Positions 53,252 to 61,606 of a stretch of 64,000 bases of DNA are shown in pieces. The stretch spans positions 19,305 to 83,304 of the forward strand of contig NZ_DJDT01000151.1 of NCBI RefSeq assembly GCF_002432345.1. Direction: 5' to 3'. Position numbers and translations under genes: made by a program. This stretch comes from Pedobacter sp. UBA5917. Its GTDB lineage: Bacteria; Bacteroidota; Bacteroidia; Sphingobacteriales; Sphingobacteriaceae. The notes beneath the pieces are model-generated. The model saw only the letters and a list, made by a program, of their open reading frames with translations. It did not search any database and was not told where the DNA came from. The first letter of the stretch is position 1; the number at the start of each line of letters is the position of its first letter.

Positions 53252-55147
53252 TTAAAGTTTCTTCGCAGCTTCGATAATTTCTTCTACCACACCCGGATCG
53301 AGCAAGGTAGAAGTATCGCCTAAATTACTGGTATCGCCTTCGGCAATCTTGCGTAAAATCCTGCGCATAATCTTGCCCGAACGTGTTTTTGGCAAACCTG
53401 AAACGAACAATATCTTATCAGGCTTTGCAATGGCACCAATTACGCGGGTAACGGTCTGCAAAATATCTTTTTTCGATAATTCCGCTTCACCGTGCATATC
53501 AGGGTAAATTACAAAAGCATAAATCCCCTGCCCTTTTACATCATGCGGATAGCCAACAACCGCACTTTCTACCACACCGGCATGCATATTAATCGCATTT
53601 TCTACCTCGGCGGTACCAATCCTGTGGCCCGAAACGTTTAATACATCATCTACCCTGCCGGTAATCCTGTAATACCCATCTTCATCACGTAAACAGCCGT
53701 CGCCGGTAAAATATAGATTTTCGTAAGTAGAAAAATAGGTCTGTTTGCAACGTTCATGATCGCCATAAGTAGTGCGCAACATACCCGGCCAAGGAAATTT
53801 GATACAAAGATTGCCCATAACACCATTTCCTTCAATTTCATTACCGTTTTCATCAACCAAAATCGGTTGGATACCCGGCAAAGGAAGGGTAGCAAAACTG
53901 GGTTTGGTTGGCGTTACCGTTGCAATTGGCGAAATCATGATTCCGCCGGTTTCTGTTTGCCACCAGGTATCAACAATAGGTGCTTTACCATGACCGATTT
54001 TCTCATCGAACCAATGCCATGCCTCTTCGTTTATCGGTTCACCTACCGAACCTAAAACACGGATGGTGCTTAAATCTTTTCCATTTAACGGATCGTCGCC
54101 ATAACTCATTAATGAGCGGATAGCTGTTGGTGCAGTATAAAGTGTATTTACTTTGTGTTTTTCTACTATATCCCAAAAACGCGATGGTGTTGGGTAAGTT
54201 GGAATACCTTCGAACAGTACGGAAGTTGCCCCCTGCGAAAGCGGTCCGTAAACGATATAAGAGTGACCGGTGATCCAGCCGATATCGGCCGTACAGAAAT
54301 AAACCTCACCGGGTTGGTAATTAAATACGTTTGAGAAAGTATAACCTGCGTAAACCATATATCCCCCGCAGGTATGAACCACACCTTTTGGTTTTCCGGT
54401 AGAGCCTGAGGTATACAGGATGAACAACATATCTTCCGCATCCATTTCTTCCGCTTCGCAGATGTCGTTTACGTGTTTTACTTCATCTTCCCACCAAACA
54501 TCGCGGCCTTTCAGCATCGAAACAGGGGTACGGATATGCGTTAATACAATACATTTTTCTACAGTCGGGCAACCGATCAGTGCATCATCAATTACATCCT
54601 TTAAAGGGATCTGTTTATTACCGCGGTAAGAACCATCGGCAGTAATTACCACTTTACATTGCGAATCGTTAATGCGGTCGGCGATTGATTTTGCAGAAAA
54701 TCCACCGAAAATAACTGAATGAACGGCACCGATCCTTGCACAGGCTAAAACTGCAATAGCCAGTTCGGGCACCATAGGCATATAAATACAGATACGGTCG
54801 CCTTTTTTTGCACCATTGCGTTTTAACACATTGGCAAAACGGCAAACACGCTCGTGCAACATCTTATAAGTGTAGGTAACACTTTCTTCTTCTGGATTGT
54901 TCGGTTCCCAGATAATGGCCGGTTTATCGCCGTTGGTGGCAAGATGACGGTCTAAACAGTTTTCGGTAATATTAAGTTTAGCGCCCTCAAACCATTTGAT
55001 ATTGGGTTCGTTAAAATTCCATGATAAAACCTTAAACCAGGGTTTACGCCACTGAAAATTCTGTGCTACTTCGCCCCAAAACTGCTCGGGGTTTTCTACG
55101 CTTTTTTTATAATCTTCTTCGTACTGCTTAAAAGATGTAATCTGCAT
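53252..55147 (-). CDS. acs: Acetyl-CoA synthetase
   Basis: Makes acetyl-CoA from acetate, ATP and CoA via acetyl-AMP, in the cytoplasm. The 631 residues carry the adenylate-forming signature YTSGSTGKPKGVVHT near residue 248, the TWWQTETGG motif near 395, YFTGDGCLRDEDGYYRITGRVDDV near 482 and the C-terminal GLPKTRSGKIMRRILRKIA, whose lysine is the one acetylated in regulated relatives. Length and the N-terminal FKQYEEDYKKSVENPEQFW fit. Two 31-base tandem repeats lie 41-103 bases before its start. Confidence 0.97.
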   Translation of the reverse strand: MQITSFKQYEEDYKKSVENPEQFWGEVAQNFQWRKPWFKVLSWNFNEPNIKWFEGAKLNITENCLDRHLATNGDKPAIIWEPNNPEEESVTYTYKMLHERVCRFANVLKRNGAKKGDRICIYMPMVPELAIAVLACARIGAVHSVIFGGFSAKSIADRINDSQCKVVITADGSYRGNKQIPLKDVIDDALIGCPTVEKCIVLTHIRTPVSMLKGRDVWWEDEVKHVNDICEAEEMDAEDMLFILYTSGSTGKPKGVVHTCGGYMVYAGYTFSNVFNYQPGEVYFCTADIGWITGHSYIVYGPLSQGATSVLFEGIPTYPTPSRFWDIVEKHKVNTLYTAPTAIRSLMSYGDDPLNGKDLSTIRVLGSVGEPINEEAWHWFDEKIGHGKAPIVDTWWQTETGGIMISPIATVTPTKPSFATLPLPGIQPILVDENGNEIEGNGVMGNLCIKFPWPGMLRTTYGDHERCKQTYFSTYENLYFTGDGCLRDEDGYYRITGRVDDVLNVSGHRIGTAEVENAINMHAGVVESAVVGYPHDVKGQGIYAFVIYPDMHGEAELSKKDILQTVTRVIGAIAKPDKILFVSGLPKTRSGKIMRRILRKIAEGDTSNLGDTSTLLDPGVVEEIIEAAKKL

Positions 55148-55188
55148 TGCTCTGTTTTATATGTTGGATTAGTTGCGGCTAATTTAAA

Positions 55189-55250
55189 TAAATAATAGTA
55201 AGGAGAAATAGTCTAATCATAAATAATAGTGTGGAGAAATAGTCTAATCG
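55189..55250. repeat. Two 31-base tandem repeats before acs
   Basis: TAAATAATAGTAAGGAGAAA... at 55189-55219 and the same with GT for AA at 55220-55250. The period of 31 bases is close to three helical turns, as expected of paired protein-binding sites. Confidence 0.7.
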
Positions 55251-55444
55251 TATCAAAATGAATATCAAACGTTTGTTTAAAAATATTTATTTTTAATATA
55301 TGGATATTTCCGTCGGCCTCAATACTGATTGTATTGTGCGTTAAATCATCCGCTACAGTTAATTTTAAAGATCAGGCATCAACAAACATTGCCCAAACCT
55401 GTACACTCATTAAATGTAAATTATAAAAATAATTAGCTACACTA

Positions 55445-55475
55445 TTGTCTTTTACAATTATTATTCAGATATTTG
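55445..55475 (+). promoter_or_regulatory. Promoter candidate of the rpmB unit
   Basis: TTG at 55445-55447, a 20-base spacer and GATATTTG at 55468-55475 (one base off the -7 consensus), giving a leader of about 50 bases. Confidence 0.45.
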
Positions 55476-55527
55476 CACACTCTTAAAAAAATTAAGCGGA
55501 CGATATTAACAACTATATTTACAAGTC

Positions 55528-55761
55528 ATGTCAAGAGTTTGTGATTTAACAGGAAAAAAAGCAATGATAGGTAACAACGTTTCTCACTCAAACGTTAAAA
55601 CCAAACGCAAATTTTACCCTAACCTACAACTTCAGAAATTTTATATCCCTGAAGAAAACCGTTGGATTACGTTGAAAGTTTCTACTTCAGCGATCAAAAC
55701 CATTAATAAAGTGGGTATCAGCGAAGCCATCAACCGTTTCGTTAAAAAAGGATTTTTGTAA
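55528..55761 (+). CDS. rpmB: Ribosomal protein bL28
   Basis: Large-subunit protein L28, 77 residues, rich in Lys and Arg. The start [22 protein letters not shown] and the [24 protein letters not shown] segment are typical of Bacteroidetes L28. It lacks the four-cysteine zinc set of some relatives, having only Cys5. It heads the rpmB-rpmG-DUF4295 cluster. Confidence 0.97.
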   Translation: MSRVCDLTGKKAMIGNNVSHSNVKTKRKFYPNLQLQKFYIPEENRWITLKVSTSAIKTINKVGISEAINRFVKKGFL

Positions 55762-55805
55762 AAAACATTAACTGTTGAGATTAACAGTTTACAATTTATA
55801 TTAAA

Positions 55806-55988
55806 ATGGCAAAAAAAGGTAACAGAGTTCAGGTTATTTTAGAATGTACCGAACATAAAGAAAGTGGCATGCCAGGTATGTCTAGATATATTTCTACCAA
55901 GAACCGTAAAAACACTACTGAGAGATTAGAATTGAAAAAATTCAATCCGGTATTGAGAAAAGTAACCGTACATAAAGAAATAAAATAA
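55806..55988 (+). CDS. rpmG: Ribosomal protein bL33
   Basis: Large-subunit protein L33, 60 residues: [21 protein letters not shown], then [26 protein letters not shown]. Only one Cys (Cys14) is present, so it is the zinc-free type. It lies 44 bases after rpmB. Confidence 0.97.
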   Translation: MAKKGNRVQVILECTEHKESGMPGMSRYISTKNRKNTTERLELKKFNPVLRKVTVHKEIK

Positions 55989-56007
55989 TTGAATGATAGA
56001 TTGGTTA

Positions 56008-56059
56008 AATGATTGAATCAAAAAATTCTGTCATTCTAACATTCTCCTATTCAATCATT
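56008..56059 (+). other. Hairpin between rpmG and the DUF4295 gene
   Basis: AATGATTGAAT (56008-56018) and ATTCAATCATT (56049-56059) are an exact 11-base inverted repeat with a 30-base loop, inside the 85-base gap. There is no T tract; an RNA-processing or expression-balancing role is possible. Confidence 0.5.
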
Positions 56060-56073
56060 AAAATTATAAGAAC

Positions 56074-56229
56074 ATGGCAAAGAAAGTAGTTGCAACCCTT
56101 AAAACAGGTACAGGTAAAGAATATTCGAAAGTAATTACAATGGTAAAATCACCTAAAACCGGTGCTTACTCATTCAAAGAACTTATCGTACACAACGACC
56201 ACGTAAAAGATGCTATCGCATCTAAATAA
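56074..56229 (+). CDS. DUF4295 family protein
   Basis: A 51-residue basic protein, MAKKVVATLKTGTGKEYSKV at the start and FKELIVHNDHVKDAIASK at the end. DUF4295 is restricted to Bacteroidetes and sits right after rpmG, which suggests a small ribosome-linked protein. It was too short for standard ORF cut-offs. Confidence 0.92.
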   Translation: MAKKVVATLKTGTGKEYSKVITMVKSPKTGAYSFKELIVHNDHVKDAIASK

Positions 56230-56257
56230 GGTTAATATTTTTTAACATAAAAATATT

Positions 56258-56294
56258 AAAGGCCGTTCCGTTTTAACCGGAAGGGCTTTTTTTG
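56258..56294 (+). terminator. Terminator of the rpmB-rpmG-DUF4295 unit
   Basis: GGCCGTTCCG with CGGAAGGGC, imperfect stem with a bulge and one mismatch, followed by TTTTTTT. Confidence 0.7.
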
Positions 56295-56348
56295 TTAGTG
56301 AAATTTACGGTAGGAAATAATTGATTATCTTTGATAAAAAGCATAACC

Positions 56349-56504
56349 ATGGAAGCATACAAATTCAAAACAAAAGTTTCTGATAATGGGACAATTTCTG
56401 TTCCTGACGGATTTGACGTGAAGAATAAAGAGGTTGAAGTGATTATTCTGGTTGAACCTGTAAAAAGCATTACTCAAAAAAAGTCAAACGAAAATCCCCA
56501 ATAA
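56349..56504 (+). CDS. Small antitoxin-like protein, possibly nonsense-truncated
   Basis: A 51-residue frame, MEAYKFKTKVSDNGTISVPD onwards, of the type seen in orphan Bacteroidetes antitoxin-like proteins (one beta-hairpin unit, IILVEPVK). The stop TAA at 56502 is followed in the same frame by 25 more codons (FTGCLTDIQPSFVYISDTYR...) to a second stop at 56580-56582. Such proteins usually run to ~75-80 residues and end in a YLSEKY-like motif, which the YISDTY here recalls. So the gene may be a truncated relic. No toxin gene follows. Confidence 0.55.
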   Translation: MEAYKFKTKVSDNGTISVPDGFDVKNKEVEVIILVEPVKSITQKKSNENPQ

Positions 56505-56591
56505 TTTACTGGTTGTTTAACAGATATCCAGCCATCGTTTGTATATATTTCAGATACCTACCGATTTTTTAAAGAAACATAAAAATAACTA

Positions 56592-57554
56592 ATGGGTTTA
56601 TTCGATTTTTTCAAAAAGAAAGAAACTGCACCTGAAGCCCAGGAAGCATTGGATAAAGGTTTAGAGAAAACCAAAGACGGTTTTTTCAGCAAAATTACCA
56701 AGGCCGTAGCAGGAAAATCCGCTGTTGATGATGAGGTACTCGATAATCTTGAAGAGGTTTTGGTTACTTCTGACGTGGGTGTAAGCACCACTTTAAAAAT
56801 CATCAAACGCATCGAAGAGCGTGTTGCAAAAGATAAATACCTTAACACCTCCGAGCTTAATTTTATTCTCCGTGATGAAATCCAGTTGCTGTTATCAGAG
56901 AACAACAGTAACGATTTCCGTCAGTTTGAATATGGCAACCACAAACCTTATGTAATTATGGTGGTTGGTGTAAACGGTGTGGGCAAAACTACTACCATCG
57001 GAAAACTGGCGCATAAACTGAAAGAATCTGGCCTTAAAGTGGTTTTAGGTGCTGCCGATACTTTTAGGGCCGCAGCTGTTGATCAGATTAAACTTTGGGG
57101 CGAACGTGTTGGTGTAAGAGTAGTAGCACAGGCCATGGGTTCTGATCCTGCATCGGTTGCATTTGATACCCTACAATCCGCTGTTGCAAATGGCGAAGAT
57201 GTAGTGATTATTGATACCGCCGGACGTTTGCACAACAAAATCGGACTGATGAACGAGCTGGGCAAAATCAAACAGGTAATGCAAAAGGTTGTTCCAGGTG
57301 CTCCGCACGAAATTTTATTGGTACTTGATGCCTCTACCGGACAAAACGCTTTTGAACAATGTAAACAGTTTACCGAAGCAACCGACGTTAATGCATTGGC
57401 CATTACCAAATTGGATGGAACAGCGAAAGGTGGTGTAGTAATCGGCATTTCAGATCAGTTCAAAATTCCGGTTAAATATATCGGTGTAGGAGAAAAAATA
57501 GGCGATTTACAGCTTTTTGATAAGAAAGAGTTTGTGAATAGTTTGTTTAAGTAG
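56592..57554 (+). CDS. ftsY: Signal recognition particle receptor FtsY
   Basis: GTPase receptor for SRP that brings ribosome-nascent chains to the Sec translocon at the inner membrane. The 320 residues have a short acidic-poor N-terminal part instead of a long A domain (MGLFDFFKKKETAPEAQEAL), the N domain to ~residue 105, and the G domain: GVNGVGKTTTIGKLA with P-loop at 126-133, DTFRAAAVDQ near 156, DTAGRLHNK near 207, TKLDGTAKGG near 275 and KYIGVGEKIGDLQLF near 299. It is followed by a REP repeat and rimO. Confidence 0.97.
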   Translation: MGLFDFFKKKETAPEAQEALDKGLEKTKDGFFSKITKAVAGKSAVDDEVLDNLEEVLVTSDVGVSTTLKIIKRIEERVAKDKYLNTSELNFILRDEIQLLLSENNSNDFRQFEYGNHKPYVIMVVGVNGVGKTTTIGKLAHKLKESGLKVVLGAADTFRAAAVDQIKLWGERVGVRVVAQAMGSDPASVAFDTLQSAVANGEDVVIIDTAGRLHNKIGLMNELGKIKQVMQKVVPGAPHEILLVLDASTGQNAFEQCKQFTEATDVNALAITKLDGTAKGGVVIGISDQFKIPVKYIGVGEKIGDLQLFDKKEFVNSLFK

Positions 57555-57569
57555 CACCTATAAAATATT

Positions 57570-57647
57570 CGTCATACTGTCCTGATTCTTATATCGGGAT
57601 CAGCATCTTGTAAAAAAAGACCCTGAAATAAATTCAGGGTGACGACC
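57570..57647. repeat. REP-like palindromic repeat
   Basis: CGTCATACTGTCCTGATTC and GAATAAATTCAGGGTGACG-like arms (CCCTGAAATAAATTCAGGGTG) between ftsY and rimO, member of the dispersed family. Confidence 0.75.
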
Positions 57648-57685
57648 ACCTTACTTTTATTAATAGCAAAGATTAAGTGTAAAAG

Positions 57686-59017
57686 ATGAACACCAAAGTA
57701 GTACGCAATAAAATCATAACTAAACAGCCTAAAATCAATGTGATTACATTAGGTTGTTCAAAAAACATATACGATTCGGAAGTATTGATGGGCCAGTTGC
57801 GTGGCAACAATTTAAATGTTGTGCACGAATCTGATAAAATGGGCAAAGATGATATCGTTGTAATCAATACCTGCGGTTTTATCGACAATGCTAAACAGGA
57901 ATCAATTGATACCATCCTTCAGTTCAGCGAGCTTAAAGAAGCCGGAAAAATCGGCAAAGTAGTGGTTACAGGTTGTTTATCCGAACGCTACAAACCCGAA
58001 CTGGAATCGGAAATTACAAATGTTGATGCCTTTTTCGGCACTAACGATTTACAGAATATATTACATGAGCTGGGTGCCAATTACAAACACGAACTTATTG
58101 GCGAGCGTTTGCTAACTACCCCTTCACATTTTGCCTATTTCAAAATTGCCGAAGGCTGTAACCGCCCGTGCTCTTTCTGCGCCATCCCGTTAATGCGTGG
58201 CAAGCACATGAGTAAACCAATGGAAGAATTGGTTAACGAAGCTAAAATATTGGCCAAAAACGGCACAAAAGAGCTTATTTTAATTGCCCAGGATCTTACT
58301 TATTATGGTTTGGACCTGTATGGTGTACGTAAACTAGATGAATTGATGCGCCGTTTATCTGATGTTCCGGGTATTGAATGGATCCGTTTGCAATACGCCT
58401 ACCCTTCTGGTTTCCCGATGGAGATTTTGGATGCCATGAACGAGCGCGATAACATCTGCAAGTACCTGGATATGCCATTACAGCACATTACCGATAACAT
58501 GTTAAAATCAATGCGCCGTGGTACCACTAAACAAAAAACCATCGATCTGGTAAACCAGATCCGTGATAAAGTGCCGAGCATTGCCATGCGTACCACATTG
58601 ATCTGCGGATATCCGGGCGAAACAGAACGCGATTTCGAAGAGATGGCAGCATGGGTTGCCGAAACAAAATTCGACCGTTTGGGCTGCTTTACGTATTCGC
58701 ATGAGGAAAAGACCCATGCACATACTTTGGTTGATGATATTCCTGATGAAGTAAAACAGCAACGTGTGGATGATATTATGGAAATCCAGCAGGGTATTTC
58801 TTTCGATATCAACCAGGAAAAAGTAGGTAAAACCTTTAAAGTACTGGTAGATAAAAAAGAAGGCGATTTCTTTGTTGGAAGAACCGAATTTGATTCGCCC
58901 GAAGTAGATAACGAAGTTTTGATCGATGCTGCTACAGGTTATGCAGCAAACGGAAGTTTTGTTCAGGTAAAAATAGACCGGGCAGAGGATTTCGACCTGT
59001 ACGGAACAATTGTTTAA
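57686..59017 (+). CDS. rimO: Ribosomal protein S12 methylthiotransferase RimO
   Basis: Radical-SAM enzyme that methylthiolates an aspartate of ribosomal protein S12. The 443 residues have the N-terminal UPF0004 domain (INVITLGCSKNIYDSEVLMGQL, with Cys ligands of the second iron-sulfur cluster), the radical-SAM triad CNRPCSFC at Cys158, Cys162 and Cys165, and a C-terminal TRAM domain (residues ~375-440). It is monocistronic here with a terminator behind it. Upstream gap to ftsY carries a REP repeat. Confidence 0.96.
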   Translation: MNTKVVRNKIITKQPKINVITLGCSKNIYDSEVLMGQLRGNNLNVVHESDKMGKDDIVVINTCGFIDNAKQESIDTILQFSELKEAGKIGKVVVTGCLSERYKPELESEITNVDAFFGTNDLQNILHELGANYKHELIGERLLTTPSHFAYFKIAEGCNRPCSFCAIPLMRGKHMSKPMEELVNEAKILAKNGTKELILIAQDLTYYGLDLYGVRKLDELMRRLSDVPGIEWIRLQYAYPSGFPMEILDAMNERDNICKYLDMPLQHITDNMLKSMRRGTTKQKTIDLVNQIRDKVPSIAMRTTLICGYPGETERDFEEMAAWVAETKFDRLGCFTYSHEEKTHAHTLVDDIPDEVKQQRVDDIMEIQQGISFDINQEKVGKTFKVLVDKKEGDFFVGRTEFDSPEVDNEVLIDAATGYAANGSFVQVKIDRAEDFDLYGTIV

Positions 59018-59034
59018 AAAAACATAAATATATT

Positions 59035-59067
59035 AAAGCCCGGGAATCATGTTTCCGGGCTTTTTTG
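59035..59067 (+). terminator. Terminator of rimO
   Basis: AAAGCCCGGGAA and TTTCCGGGCTTTTTT form a stem of ~11 pairs around a short loop, with a T tract. Confidence 0.88.
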
Positions 59068-59106
59068 TTCCACAAATACCCGTCATTAACACTATTTATT
59101 CTGGCC

Positions 59107-59200
59107 CGTCATCTCGAGCGCAGCCGAGAGATCTAACTCTATGATGCTTTTGATTTAGATTTCTCTCCCGAATATTCTTGACGTTCCAATCGAGATGACG
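59107..59200. repeat. REP-like palindromic repeat
   Basis: CGTCATCTCGAGCGCAGCC to CAATCGAGATGACG, the dispersed family again. Confidence 0.8.
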
Positions 59201-59306
59201 GTCCTTCACTAAAAATCTTTCATTAGACCTAAGTTATTTCTTCTCTAACTGTAGCGAACACAGTACTTTACCCGTTTAAGAATAAAAAACAGGTATAAGT
59301 ATCCGT

Positions 59307-59810
59307 ATGAAAAAGATTCTAATTGTTCTTGTTGTGATTTTTATCGCCAACCTAGGCTGTAAAAAAGCAAATGTAGGTGGAGAAATCCTTTGTGCGTGCA
59401 CAGTGGCTGGCGGCCCAACCTTAAGTTTAGTAATCAAAAATAGTACAGATGTTGATCTGCTCAGTCCGGCTACTGCGGGTTATTTCGGCAAGAACCAGAT
59501 ACAGCTTTACTCGAAAGAAGCGAACAATGTAATCAGGCAGATCAGTTTTGATATCCGTCCGCCATTTACATACGGCGATAACTTGAAAGTAAATTATTAC
59601 CAACTGATTTCTTCACAAATCACCCTTTTATCTAAAAGTATTGATAACACTTTTTATCTAAAACTGGTCGATGGTAAACTTTATGAACTCAATTTAAAGG
59701 TAAACAATAATGTGATTGAAAAACTATTTATAGATAAAACCGAAGCCCCAAGAGAAATACAGACATCTAACAATTCGTATCTTGATGGCATCTACAGGTT
59801 AAAAATATAA
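59307..59810 (+). CDS. Tandem paralogous lipoprotein 1
   Basis: A 167-residue lipoprotein of no recognised family. Lipobox ANLGC gives Cys18; a CAC motif follows near residue 29. The rest is a beta-rich soluble domain with LVIKN, NQIQLYSKEANN, LSKSIDNTFYLKL and the end YLDGIYRLKI. It is the first of three paralogues in line. Its upstream region shares only the last ~60 bases with the spacers behind it, including ACTGT/ACAGT. Confidence 0.8.
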   Translation: MKKILIVLVVIFIANLGCKKANVGGEILCACTVAGGPTLSLVIKNSTDVDLLSPATAGYFGKNQIQLYSKEANNVIRQISFDIRPPFTYGDNLKVNYYQLISSQITLLSKSIDNTFYLKLVDGKLYELNLKVNNNVIEKLFIDKTEAPREIQTSNNSYLDGIYRLKI

Positions 59811-59970
59811 TAACCCAAATTTGATTATTTTTAACTCCTTCCCCATCACGCTTTAAGCATATTATTCTTTAGACTCAAACGATCTGCTAAATTCTAAGTC
59901 ATCTGTTTTCAACTGTAACAAACACAGCTCTTTACCCGTTTAAGATTAAAAACCAGATATAAATATCCGT

Positions 59971-60477
59971 ATGAAAAAAATTTTAATTGTTCTCGTGGTG
60001 ATTTTTATCGCCAATTTGGGTTGTAAAAAAGCCAATGTAGGTGGAGAAGGTCTTTGTGCCTGTTCTGTACTTAGCGGGCCGCCTTTAGTTTTAGTAATTA
60101 AGAATAGTGCCGATGTGGATTTGCTTAATCCGAAAACAACGGGTTATTTCGATAAAAACCAGATACAGCTGTATTCGAAAGATGCGAATAATGAAATTAA
60201 GCAGATCACTTTTGAAATCCGCCCACCTTTTAATTATAGCAATAACCAGAAACTGGATTATTATCAGCTCACGTCCTACCAATTATCTACCTTATCTAAA
60301 AGTATCGACAATACGTTTTATCTTAAATTGGGCGATAATAAGCTCTTTGAAATAAATGTGAAGGTCAATAAGAATATGGTTGAAAAATTATTGATCGATA
60401 AAGCTGAAGCCCCGAAAGAAACTCAGGCAGGAAGCAATTTGTATCTCGAAGGTATTTACAGATTAAAAATACAATAA
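59971..60477 (+). CDS. Tandem paralogous lipoprotein 2
   Basis: A 168-residue paralogue, about 70 per cent identical by eye to lipoprotein 1, with the same signal peptide, Cys18 lipid site, CAC motif and C-terminal YLEGIYRLKI. The 160-base spacer before it is ~94 per cent identical to the one before paralogue 3. Function unknown. Confidence 0.8.
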   Translation: MKKILIVLVVIFIANLGCKKANVGGEGLCACSVLSGPPLVLVIKNSADVDLLNPKTTGYFDKNQIQLYSKDANNEIKQITFEIRPPFNYSNNQKLDYYQLTSYQLSTLSKSIDNTFYLKLGDNKLFEINVKVNKNMVEKLLIDKAEAPKETQAGSNLYLEGIYRLKIQ

Positions 60478-60633
60478 CCCAAATTTGATTATTTTTAACT
60501 CCTTCCCATCACGCTTTAAGCTTATTATTCTTTAGACTGAAACCATCTGCTAAATTCAAAGTCATCTGTTTTCAACTGTAGCAAATACAGTTCTTTAACC
60601 GTTTAAGATTAAAAACCAGATATAAATATCCGT

Positions 60634-61125
60634 ATGAAAAAAATTTTAATTGTTCTCATGGCGATTTTTATCGCCAATTTGGGTTGTAAAAAAGGAAACC
60701 GCCTGTGTGCCTGTTCACCGAATACAACCGAACCTTTATTACTCGTAATTAAAAATGGTACAGATGTGGATTTACTCAACCCGAAAACTACCGGTTATTT
60801 CGACAAAAACAAGATACAGCTATATTCGAAAGATGCAAATAACGTAATTAAACAGATAAGCTTTGAAATCCGCCAGCCATTTAGCTATAATAATACCGAG
60901 AAAATAGATTTTTACCAGCTTGCTTCGTGGGAAATACCTTATTTATCAAAAAGCATCGATAACACTTTTTATCTTAAATTGGGTGATGATAAACTTTATG
61001 AGCTTAATTTAAAGGTAAACAACAATCGAATTGAAAAACTATTGATTGATAAAACCGAAGCTACGAAAGAAGCCCCAACCGGAACCAATTCCTATATGGA
61101 TGGTATTTACAGGTTAAAAATATAA
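60634..61125 (+). CDS. Tandem paralogous lipoprotein 3
   Basis: A 163-residue paralogue with MKKILIVLMAIFIANLGC lipobox. The ANVGGE linker after the lipid cysteine of paralogues 1-2 is replaced by a shorter GNRLCAC stretch, still keeping the CAC motif. The C-terminal YMDGIYRLKI is conserved. A terminator follows. Confidence 0.8.
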   Translation: MKKILIVLMAIFIANLGCKKGNRLCACSPNTTEPLLLVIKNGTDVDLLNPKTTGYFDKNKIQLYSKDANNVIKQISFEIRQPFSYNNTEKIDFYQLASWEIPYLSKSIDNTFYLKLGDDKLYELNLKVNNNRIEKLLIDKTEATKEAPTGTNSYMDGIYRLKI

Positions 61126-61145
61126 TGGCGGTTACTATTACATAA

Positions 61146-61176
61146 AAAAGTCCCGATGGCATTCATCGGGACTTTT
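61146..61176. terminator. Terminator between lipoprotein 3 and the 114-residue gene
   Basis: AAAAGTCCCGATG and CATCGGGACTTTT, a perfect 13-bp stem around GCATT, between convergent genes and usable from both strands. Confidence 0.88.
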
Positions 61177-61182
61177 CTGTTA

Positions 61183-61527
61183 TTATTTTTTAGGTTCTGG
61201 CCTATCTTTAATCTGACTAGGTTTTAACCAGATTTTTGCCCCTTTTGCGTTTACATAGTATTTTTCATTTTTCGCATTGATGTAAACGTTAGAGCCATCT
61301 GGTGCCATTTTACCTTTCCAGGTTTTGTCTGCAACCTTCGAACTTCCTTTCACCGCAACCTCTGCCGTTTTATTACCTACCGATTTAGCACCTTTTTCAA
61401 TCGCCTTTCCGGTATGATCCAACGCTTTACCAACTTCCGTTTTTTTCTTTTCCTGGGCATTTACACTTAGGGCTGCGCCGCCAAATAAGGCCAGCGTTAA
61501 TAAACCCATTACTAATTTCTTTTTCAT
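61183..61527 (-). CDS. Small exported protein of unknown function
   Basis: A 114-residue protein with signal peptide (residues 1 to ~24, ending VNAQ). The mature part is Lys/Ala-rich (KALDHTGKAIEKGAKSVGNK) and ends with a short basic beta unit, VYINAKNEKYYVNAKGAKIWL near residue 80-100, resembling the PBCV-specific basic adaptor repeat. That resemblance is weak. Single-gene unit. Confidence 0.7.
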   Translation of the reverse strand: MKKKLVMGLLTLALFGGAALSVNAQEKKKTEVGKALDHTGKAIEKGAKSVGNKTAEVAVKGSSKVADKTWKGKMAPDGSNVYINAKNEKYYVNAKGAKIWLKPSQIKDRPEPKK

Positions 61528-61606
61528 GACAGCTATATTTTATTTATAGGATAACAGTTGGTAATGGGATTTGTTTTAAATTCAAAATAGATAAGCAATT
61601 ACCGTT

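Larger units (their letters stand above)
55148..55527. other. Divergent control region of acs and rpmB
   Basis: No gene seen. It contains the 31-base tandem repeats near acs and an rpmB promoter candidate near the right end; the middle is AT-rich and unmarked. Confidence 0.6.

Noticed and set aside
56505..56582. Independent toxin gene after the antitoxin-like frame
   Set aside because: Only 25 codons with no start, in the same frame as the antitoxin-like gene; read as its lost C-terminus instead.
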